Below, piece after piece: positions 54,066-60,694 of a stretch of DNA of 64,000 nt. Location: assembly GCF_003751305.1 (NCBI RefSeq), contig NZ_RJKV01000002.1, forward strand, positions 1,116,001-1,180,000, given 5' to 3'. The translations under genes and the position numbers were made by a program. A model generated the notes under the pieces. The model ran no database searches. It saw nothing but the letters and a program-made list of their open reading frames with translations, and was not told where the DNA came from. The number at the start of each line of letters is the position of its first letter. The first letter of the stretch is position 1. This DNA comes from Stenotrophomonas rhizophila (GTDB lineage Bacteria; Pseudomonadota; Gammaproteobacteria; Xanthomonadales; Xanthomonadaceae).

Positions 54066-54986
54066 ATGACTTCACCCGCCTCCTCGCTGCCCACGTCCTC
54101 CAGCCGCATCGCCGCCGGCGGCATCGCACTGGCCGCGATTGGCGCGATCGCGGCCTCGGGCAAGGCGGTCATTGTCAAACTCGCGTATCGGCATGGCGTG
54201 GATGCCACCACACTGCTGGCGTTGCGGATGCTGATGGCGTTTCCGCTGTTCGCGGTGCTGGCGGTATGGTCGGCGCGGCGCGCGCCAGCATTGTCATGGG
54301 GCGACCGGGGGCGCGTGGTGTGGCTGGGCTTCACCGGCTACTACCTGTCCAGCCTGCTCGACTTCCAGGGCCTGCAGTACATCAGCGTCACCCTGGAACG
54401 CCTGATCCTGTACTTGAACCCGACCCTGGTGCTGCTGATCAGCCTGGTCCTGCTGAAGAAGCGCCCTGGTCGCTGGCAGGTGGCGGCATTGGTGCTCAGT
54501 TATCTGGGCGTACTGCTGGCCTTCGGCCATGACCTGCAGCTGGAAGGCGGGCGCATCGTGCTGGGCAGTGCACTGGTGTTCGCCAGTGCGCTGAGCTACG
54601 CGCTGTATCTGTTCGGCAGTGGCCAGGTGGTGGCGCGGATCGGTGCGATCCGCCTGACCGCCTATGCCAGCTGCGTGGCCTGCGTGCTATGCGTGCTGCA
54701 CTTCGCGGTGCTCCACCCGATGTCCGCGCTGGGCCAGGCGCCCACGCCGGTGTACTGGCTGTCGCTGATCAATGCGACGGTCTGCACGGTGCTGCCGGTG
54801 ATGGCGATCATGCTGGCGGTGAAGCGGATCGGCTCGTCGCTGGCCGCCCAGGTGGGTATGCTCGGTCCGGTCTCCACCATCGTGATGAGTCTATGGCTGC
54901 TCGACGAACCCATGGGGCCGTGGCAGATCCTCGGCACGGCCCTGGTCCTGCTCGGCGTGCTGCTGGTCAGCCGGGTGCGCGCGTGA
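54066..54986 (+). CDS. EamA/DMT family transporter
   Basis: A 306-residue inner-membrane protein with ten predicted helices in two repeated EamA halves. The first half has GGIALAAIGAIAASGKAVIV, DATTLLALRMLMAFPLFAVL and a conserved LEFLQYISVTLE-like region, here LDFQGLQYISVTLERLILYL, followed by NPTLVLLISLVLLKKRPGRW. The second half ends VGMLGPVSTIVMSLWLLDEP with MGPWQILGTALVLLGVLLVS. DMT transporters export metabolites, amino acids or drugs; the substrate is not determined here. Its stop codon overlaps the start of the alkyltransferase-like gene as GTGA. Confidence 0.88.
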   Translation: MTSPASSLPTSSSRIAAGGIALAAIGAIAASGKAVIVKLAYRHGVDATTLLALRMLMAFPLFAVLAVWSARRAPALSWGDRGRVVWLGFTGYYLSSLLDFQGLQYISVTLERLILYLNPTLVLLISLVLLKKRPGRWQVAALVLSYLGVLLAFGHDLQLEGGRIVLGSALVFASALSYALYLFGSGQVVARIGAIRLTAYASCVACVLCVLHFAVLHPMSALGQAPTPVYWLSLINATVCTVLPVMAIMLAVKRIGSSLAAQVGMLGPVSTIVMSLWLLDEPMGPWQILGTALVLLGVLLVSRVRA

Positions 54987-55345
54987 ATGCGGCCGCCGTG
55001 GGCGATGACCCGGCGGCGCTGGCGCGTGCACGGATTCTGGCGGTGATCCATGCGATCCCGCGCGGGCAGGTGATGGGCTACGGTCAGGTCGCCGCCAAGG
55101 CGGGGCTGCCGGGCAGGGCGCGGCTGACCGCGCGCGTGCTGGGCATGAATGACGACCCGGACCTGCCGTGGCACCGCGTGCTGCGTTCGGACGGGCGCAT
55201 TGCAATGCCTGAAGGCTCGGCAGGGTGGAAGGAACAGAGCCAGCGGCTGCGCGCCGAGGGCGTGATGATCGAACGGGGGCGGGTGAAGGGCATGCCGGTA
55301 ACCGGCGCCAACGATCTGGATGCCGCCCTGTGGGGACCGGGCTGA
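54983..55345 (+). CDS. atl: Alkyltransferase-like protein (ATL)
   Basis: A 120-residue DNA-binding protein of the O6-alkylguanine alkyltransferase fold. The helix-turn-helix is IPRGQVMGYGQVAAKAGLPG followed by RARLTARVLGMN. The active site of true transferases (PCHR) is replaced by PWHR (residues 62-65, Trp at 63), the ATL signature. The tail RSDGRIAMPEGSAGWKEQSQ and the small size also fit. ATL proteins flip alkylated bases and recruit nucleotide excision repair rather than repairing directly. It starts at GTG, overlapping the transporter stop by four bases, so they are translationally coupled. Confidence 0.92.
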   Translation: MNAAAVGDDPAALARARILAVIHAIPRGQVMGYGQVAAKAGLPGRARLTARVLGMNDDPDLPWHRVLRSDGRIAMPEGSAGWKEQSQRLRAEGVMIERGRVKGMPVTGANDLDAALWGPG

Positions 55346-55434
55346 CGCTGCCTGCCGGTTGAACGCGGCCGCCGCCGCGCAGATGGCGGCCGGGCGCTGC
55401 GGCTATGATGGGCGCAGTTCCAAAGGATGCCCCC

Positions 55435-56109
55435 ATGTTTCCGCGACTGCCTACTGTCACCAAAGCGTTGTTGATCGCCAACGCCGTGCTGTTCCTGCTG
55501 CAGCAGCCGTTCCTGCTCGGCAATGCCACCTTCGAGCCCTTCATGCTGCAGCCTCTGGGTGGCGGCTTCGATCCGTTCTCGCCGGGCGGCAACTTCCAGC
55601 CCTGGCAGCTGCTGACCTATGGCTTCCTGCATGGCAGCTTCGGCCATCTGTTCTTCAACATGCTCGCGCTCTTCATGTTCGGCGCGCCGTTGGAGCAGAC
55701 CTGGGGCGAGAAACGTTTCCTCATCTATTACCTGGTGTGCGTCGCCGGTGCCGGGCTGTGCCAGCTGCTGGTCGGCATGATACTGGCCGATCCGGCCACA
55801 GTGCTGGGTGCGTCGGGTGGCGTGTTCGGTCTGCTGCTGGCCTACGGCATGCTGTTCCCGAACCAGCGGGTGATGCTGCTGTTCCCGCCGATCCCGATGA
55901 AGGCCCGTACCTTCGTGATCGTGTTCGGCGCGATGGAACTGATGCTGGGCGCCACCGGCTGGCAGCCGGGCGTGGCCCACTTCGCGCATCTGGGCGGCAT
56001 GCTGTTTGGCTGGCTGCTGATCCGCTACTGGCGCGGCCAACCGCCGTTCAACAACCGACGGCCGCCGGGCCCGCCCAAGCGCCCCAATCACCTGCGCAGC
56101 ATCAAGTGA
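55435..56109 (+). CDS. Rhomboid family intramembrane serine protease
   Basis: A 224-residue inner-membrane protease with six helices. The catalytic dyad is Ser127 in TVLGASGGVFGLLLAYG (GxSG motif) and His185 in VAHFAHLGGMLFGWLL. The HG-x-x-x-HLFFNM region in FLHGSFGHLFFNMLALFMFG is also characteristic. The second of two ATGs is chosen because its family N-terminus is shorter; the other adds ten residues. The C-terminus is short and Pro/Arg-rich, cytoplasmic. The substrate is unknown. It ends at a strong inverted repeat and terminator. Confidence 0.93.
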   Translation: MFPRLPTVTKALLIANAVLFLLQQPFLLGNATFEPFMLQPLGGGFDPFSPGGNFQPWQLLTYGFLHGSFGHLFFNMLALFMFGAPLEQTWGEKRFLIYYLVCVAGAGLCQLLVGMILADPATVLGASGGVFGLLLAYGMLFPNQRVMLLFPPIPMKARTFVIVFGAMELMLGATGWQPGVAHFAHLGGMLFGWLLIRYWRGQPPFNNRRPPGPPKRPNHLRSIK

Positions 56110-56115
56110 GGCAAA

Positions 56116-56158
56116 TAACAGGGACGGAGGTAGTTAATAACCACCTCCGTCCCTGTTA
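56116..56158. repeat. 43-bp perfect inverted repeat after the rhomboid gene
   Basis: TAACAGGGACGGAGGT (56116-56131) and its exact complement (56143-56158) are separated by 11 bases. It is not followed by a T tract. It sits between the rhomboid gene and a separate terminator. Long perfect palindromes of this size with a G-rich core are typical of small dispersed repeats or transposase recognition ends. Confidence 0.6.
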
Positions 56159-56163
56159 AATGA

Positions 56164-56188
56164 AAAGGGCGCCCAATGGGCGCCCTTT
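56164..56188. terminator. Bidirectional terminator
   Basis: An 11-pair stem AAAGGGCGCCC / GGGCGCCCTTT with loop AAT. Short T runs follow on both strands (TCGTTT on the plus strand, TTTTCA on the minus). It serves the rhomboid gene and the M13-like gene that converge here. Confidence 0.8.
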
Positions 56189-56208
56189 CGTTTGCTACAG
56201 AGCCGGAC

Positions 56209-58221
56209 TCAGCGCCAGACCTTGATCTGATCGTTGTCCACGCGCTGCATCGGCTGGCCGGGCTTGCAGGTGAAGGTGGCACCGAAGGCCGGCAGGTTGG
56301 ACAGCGGGCCGTTGGTGCGCCAGCGGCCCGGGGCCAGGATGTCCGAGCTCAGGCGCTGGGCGGCGACGTTCGGCGACAACTGCTGCGGCCACAGGCTCGC
56401 CCAACCACGGAAGAAGCCCTGCTGGGCAGCCGGCTTGGCGGCCGGTTCGACCGCCTTGTAAGCTTCCCACGCCAGTTCGAGGCCAGCCAGGTCGGCCAGA
56501 TTCTCTTCGCGGGTAAGTTCACCGTTGACCTTGGCACCCTTCACGCCCGGGTAGTCGTAGCCGCTGTACTGCGCGGCCACGCGGTTGCCGAACAGGGTCC
56601 AGGCTGTCTTGTCAGCCGGGGTCCACCAGCTGCGCAGTTCGCCCTTGGCATCGACCAGCGCGCCCTTGGCATCGATTGCACGGGTCAGCTCATGGGCGAC
56701 CAGCGCACCGTAGCTGCCAAACAGCTCGGCGGTATCGCCCTTGGCGTTGAACACCGGGCTCTGCAGCACGGCGGCGGTGACGATCAGGCGGTTCTGCGCG
56801 ATGTCATACGCCAGTGCCGGCTGCTGCGGCAGCACGTCCCAACGACGGTCGGCGTTGCCCTTGCCGATGCGCTTCATTTCTTCGCGGTGGCGCCAGGTCG
56901 AGGCGATCAGCATGTTGCCGCCGAAGCTGCCGCGGCCCATCGGCTGCACGGTGTAGTCCAGATCGCGCAACGGGGTGCCGATCTCGATCTTCAGCGCGGC
57001 CAGCTTGGCCTGTGCTTCGGTCTTGGCCTCATCGCTCATCCAGGTGCTGCGCTTGACCGCATCGATCTGCACTTCGCGGATCTTGTCGACCACCAGCGCC
57101 GCCTTGCGACGGTCATCGGCCGACAGGTGCTTGGCCGCGTACTCACGGCCCACCATCGGGCCGGCAGCGACGTTGATCGCGTCCAGCACCTGCTCCCAGC
57201 GTGCCGGCGGCAGGGTCTGGCCACGGATCACACGGCCGCGGAATTCGAATTCGGCATCGCGGTAGGCCTTGGACAGGTACGGGGCCATCGCATCACCCAC
57301 GCGCCAGCGCAGGTAGACCTTCCACTGCTCCGGCTTGAGCCGGGTGACCATGCCGTCGAGCTGCTTGAACAGCGCCGGATCGGACAGCGAGACCAGGTCA
57401 TCGTTGACGCCCTGTGCCTTCAGGAAGGCCTCCAGCTGCAGGTTGCGGTAGCGGCTGTTGAGCTCCTTGGTGGAGATCGGCGCGTAGTTGTTGAACGGGT
57501 TGTTGATGCCCGCAAGCGACTGCGCATTGCGCGCCAGTTCGGTTTCCAGGGCGATCACCGACTGCGACTCCGCATCGAGCTTGTCGGCCGGAGTGCCGGT
57601 CAGCGCCAGCACCTGCTTGACGTAGTTGCGGTAGCGACCCATCAGCGCGACGGTGTCGGCATCGGTCCGGGTGTAGAACGCCGGGTCCGGCAGACCCATG
57701 CCGCCCTGCATGAAGTAGCCGATGTGGCGGTCCAGCGCCTTCAGGTCCACGTCCGGGGCGAAGTTGAAGGCCACCGGGATGCCGACCTGGTGCAGCGCGG
57801 CGATCGACGCCGGCACATCCTTGGCCTTCTTGATCGCATTGATGCGGGTCAGCAGGGGGGCGATCGGGTTGGACCCGTCGGCTTCCACCGCAGCCTCGTC
57901 CAGGCCACTGGCCCAGAAGTCGCCCAGCAGCTTCTGCACGTTGCCCTGCGGCGCGGTCATCGCGCCATCCAGCAGTGCGCGCTGTTGCTGGCGGGTGCGG
58001 TCGGCCAGCTGGCCCAGCGCGGTGGTGGCGCCGGTCTGCGGCACCGGATTGGCCTTCAACCAGGTGGCGTTGGTGGCTTCGTAGAAGTCGCTGCACTGGG
58101 CGCTGACCGCCGGCGCGCGGGCGGCGGCCTTCTTCTTCGGCGCGGCGTGCGCATCGGGAGCAGCGACCAGGGTGAGCAGGCTGATGCCCAGGGCGATGGC
58201 AAGCGGACGGAGGTTGGACAT
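56209..58221 (-). CDS. M13 family metallopeptidase with degenerate zinc motif
   Basis: A 670-residue exported protein of the neprilysin/PepO family. The chosen start MSNLRPLAIALGISLLTLVA gives a signal peptide ending AHA; the longer frame adds 41 residues. The domain layout matches the paralogue next door, including LGQLADRTRQQQRALLDGAM and the C-terminal PNVAAQRLSSDILAPGRWRT. However the zinc-binding HExxH reads HELTR (His510, Glu511, Arg514), and the substrate-binding NAYY region reads LAYD. The third ligand region (ENLADLAGLELAWEAY) is kept. Loss of one zinc ligand suggests a non-catalytic homologue, perhaps a binding or regulatory protein. It lies 145 bp downstream of the intact paralogue. 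Confidence 0.9.
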   Translation of the reverse strand: MSNLRPLAIALGISLLTLVAAPDAHAAPKKKAAARAPAVSAQCSDFYEATNATWLKANPVPQTGATTALGQLADRTRQQQRALLDGAMTAPQGNVQKLLGDFWASGLDEAAVEADGSNPIAPLLTRINAIKKAKDVPASIAALHQVGIPVAFNFAPDVDLKALDRHIGYFMQGGMGLPDPAFYTRTDADTVALMGRYRNYVKQVLALTGTPADKLDAESQSVIALETELARNAQSLAGINNPFNNYAPISTKELNSRYRNLQLEAFLKAQGVNDDLVSLSDPALFKQLDGMVTRLKPEQWKVYLRWRVGDAMAPYLSKAYRDAEFEFRGRVIRGQTLPPARWEQVLDAINVAAGPMVGREYAAKHLSADDRRKAALVVDKIREVQIDAVKRSTWMSDEAKTEAQAKLAALKIEIGTPLRDLDYTVQPMGRGSFGGNMLIASTWRHREEMKRIGKGNADRRWDVLPQQPALAYDIAQNRLIVTAAVLQSPVFNAKGDTAELFGSYGALVAHELTRAIDAKGALVDAKGELRSWWTPADKTAWTLFGNRVAAQYSGYDYPGVKGAKVNGELTREENLADLAGLELAWEAYKAVEPAAKPAAQQGFFRGWASLWPQQLSPNVAAQRLSSDILAPGRWRTNGPLSNLPAFGATFTCKPGQPMQRVDNDQIKVWR

Positions 58222-58301
58222 GTAAAGCGAATCCGGCGGAATTGGGATCGCGCGAGTGTACCAAGCAAAGCGAAACGAGCGTGATGGGCAGCATGCGCCC
58301 C

Positions 58302-58335
58302 AAAAGCAAAGGCCCGGGAGATCCCGGGCCTTTGC
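58302..58335 (-). terminator. Intrinsic terminator between the two M13 genes
   Basis: A 13-pair stem GCAAAGGCCCGGG / CCCGGGCCTTTGC with loop AGAT. On the minus strand it is followed by TTTTGG. It ends the intact M13 gene before the degenerate one, so the two are separate transcripts. Confidence 0.88.
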
Positions 58336-58365
58336 ATGCATCACCTCACGCGTGGGCGCGATGGC

Positions 58366-60477
58366 TTACCAGATCACGACCTGCTGGTCGCCGGCGCGCA
58401 CCATCGGCGAACCGGCCTTGCACTGGAACGCAGCGGCGAAGGTCGGCAGGTTCGACGGGGCACCCATCGCACGGAACTGCGCCGGGGCATGCGGGTCGGT
58501 CGCCAGACGGACCTTCATGTTCTCCGGGGTGTACTTGGTGCGCCACACGGTGGCCCAGTTGAAGAAGAAGCGCTGGTCGCGGGTGAAGCCGTCGACCTTC
58601 GGGTCTTCCTTGCCGGCCGAGGCCTTCTGCAGGGCGTCGTAGGCGGTGGCCAGGCCACCCAGGTCGGCGATGTTCTCGCCCAGGGTCAGCTTGCCGTTGA
58701 CCGGCTGGCCGTCCACCTTGTAGCCATCGAACTGCTTGATCAGCTTGCCGGTCAGGCCGCTGAAGTTCTTGGTGTCCGCCTCGGTCCACCAGTTCTCGAA
58801 GTTGCCGGTCGGCCCGAAACGGCTGCCCTGGTCGTCGTAACCGTGGGTCATTTCGTGGCCGATCACTGCACCGATGCCGCCGTAGTTCAGCGCGTCATCG
58901 GCCTTGGGATCGAAGAACGGCGGCTGCAGGATGGCGGCCGGGAACACGATCTCGTTCTGCAGCGGGTTGTAGTAGGCATTGACCGTCTGCGGGGTCATGC
59001 CCCACTCGGTCTTGTCCACCGGCTGGCCGATCTTGGACAGCGCGAACTTGTAATTGAATGCGTTCGCCGCGCGGACGTTGCCCAGGTAGCTGTCGCGACC
59101 GGTGGTCAGGCCACTCCAGTCACGCCACTTGTCCGGGTAGCCGATCTTCGGGGTGAAGGTCTCCCACTTGGCGATCGCCTTGGCCTTGGTCTCGTCGCTC
59201 ATCCAGGTCAGGCCCTGGATGCGCTCCTTGAGCGAGGCGGCCAGGTTCTTGACCAGTTCTTCCATCTTGGCCTTGGCTTCTGGCGAGAAAGCGACCTTGA
59301 CGTACAACTGGCCGAACGCATCACCGGCATCGTTTTCGATGGTGCCCAGCACGCGCTTCCAACGCGGCTTCTGCTCCTTCTGACCGTTCAGGGTCTTGCC
59401 GTAGAAGTTGTAGTTCTCGTTGACGAAGGCATCGGCCAGGTACGGCGAGGCGCCGTCCACGGTGTGGAAGCGCAGGTAGGCACGCCACACCGACGGATCG
59501 GTGTCGCCCAGCGCCTTGCTCACTTCCTGGTGGAAGCTCGGCATGGCCAGCGAGAACTTCTCCGGGGCGGCGATGCCCTGGGCCTTGAAGAACTCGGTCC
59601 AGCTGAAGTTCGGGGTCAGCTTGTCCGCATCGGCCACGGTGACCGGGTTGTAGAACAGCGAGACATCGCGCGAGAGCTCGACGCTGGACTTGGAGGCCTT
59701 GGCCAGGCGCGTTTCGAACTTGACCACATCGGCGGCCTGCTTCTCGGCATCGGCGGTCGCCACGCCGGCCAGTTCCAGCACCTTGGCCACATGGGCCTGG
59801 TAGGCCTTGAGCTTGTCGGCGTTCTTGGCGTCGGTGTAATAGGTGGTGTCCGGCAGGCCCAGGCCGCCCTGGCTGGCGTACGCCAGGTTCATGCTGGAAT
59901 TCTTGAAGTCCGCTTCCGGACCGAAGCCGAACAGCACGTTCTCGCCCTTGGCCGCGCTGGTGCGCAGGTAGTTGGCGATCGCGTCCTTGTCCTGCAGGCC
60001 GTCGATGGCAGTCAGGTCGGCCTTGATCGGCTCGATGCCCTGGGCATTGATCTTGGCCTCGTCCATGCCGGTGGCCCAGAAGTCGCCAACGATCTTTTCG
60101 ATGCCGACCGGGTTCTTGACCGCCGCGACCTGCTCGGCGAGCTGGTGCTGCACGGCGACCGAGCGCTCGTCCAGGATGGTGAAGGCGCCCCAGCTGGTGC
60201 GGTCGGCCGGGATCTCATTGGCGGCCAGCCACTTGCTGTTGACGTAGTCACCGAACGCACCGCAGGCGTCCATGCTGGTGTCCAGATCGGACGGGTGGAA
60301 GGCGTTGTAGGCCGGCAGCTTGCTCTCGTCGAGCTTGTACTCGGTGGCGGCGGGGGCCGCCGGCGCGGCGGTGGAGGCTGCGCTGTCCGTGGCCGGGGTT
60401 TCGTTCTTGCCGCAGCCGACCAGCGCGGCCGAAACGGCCAGGGTCAGCAGTACCAGTTTGGGTGTACGAGCGATCAC
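58366..60477 (-). CDS. M13 family metallopeptidase, lipoprotein
   Basis: A 703-residue oligopeptidase of the neprilysin/PepO family. The N-terminus MIARTPKLVLLTLAVSAALV leads to lipobox LVGC (Cys near residue 22), then a Thr/Ala-rich tether of about 25 residues. The zinc motif is intact, HEMTH at 541-545 in GHEMTHGYDDQGSRFGPTG, with the third ligand in ENIADLGG and the substrate-binding NAYY in TPQTVNAYYNPLQNE. The C-terminus ends QQVVIW, as is usual for the family. It probably trims peptides at the periplasmic face of the envelope, beside TonB receptors. A terminator separates it from the degenerate paralogue. Confidence 0.93.
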   Translation of the reverse strand: MIARTPKLVLLTLAVSAALVGCGKNETPATDSAASTAAPAAPAATEYKLDESKLPAYNAFHPSDLDTSMDACGAFGDYVNSKWLAANEIPADRTSWGAFTILDERSVAVQHQLAEQVAAVKNPVGIEKIVGDFWATGMDEAKINAQGIEPIKADLTAIDGLQDKDAIANYLRTSAAKGENVLFGFGPEADFKNSSMNLAYASQGGLGLPDTTYYTDAKNADKLKAYQAHVAKVLELAGVATADAEKQAADVVKFETRLAKASKSSVELSRDVSLFYNPVTVADADKLTPNFSWTEFFKAQGIAAPEKFSLAMPSFHQEVSKALGDTDPSVWRAYLRFHTVDGASPYLADAFVNENYNFYGKTLNGQKEQKPRWKRVLGTIENDAGDAFGQLYVKVAFSPEAKAKMEELVKNLAASLKERIQGLTWMSDETKAKAIAKWETFTPKIGYPDKWRDWSGLTTGRDSYLGNVRAANAFNYKFALSKIGQPVDKTEWGMTPQTVNAYYNPLQNEIVFPAAILQPPFFDPKADDALNYGGIGAVIGHEMTHGYDDQGSRFGPTGNFENWWTEADTKNFSGLTGKLIKQFDGYKVDGQPVNGKLTLGENIADLGGLATAYDALQKASAGKEDPKVDGFTRDQRFFFNWATVWRTKYTPENMKVRLATDPHAPAQFRAMGAPSNLPTFAAAFQCKAGSPMVRAGDQQVVIW

Positions 60478-60644
60478 GTGATTGGCCTCCAGGCCGGAAA
60501 GTCATGCAGGAATGGCCCGGAAGGGCCTGTGGGCCAGACGATACGCCGCTGGCCCGGCCTGCAAGGGTGTCGAAGGTCATGGCCGATGGCAAGAGGCCTG
60601 ATCCGGTCAACCCTGGCGACCGGGCTTCCCGGGGAGCGGGCACG

Positions 60645-60671
60645 TAAAAGCCCCGCCTTTCGGCGGGGCTT
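60645..60671 (-). terminator. Intrinsic terminator of the second TonB receptor gene
   Basis: A 10-pair stem AAGCCCCGCC / GGCGGGGCTT with loop TTTC, followed on the minus strand by TTTTACG. It lies 24 bp after the receptor stop codon. Confidence 0.88.
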
Positions 60672-60694
60672 CGTTGTCACCTCATCGCGCTGTA

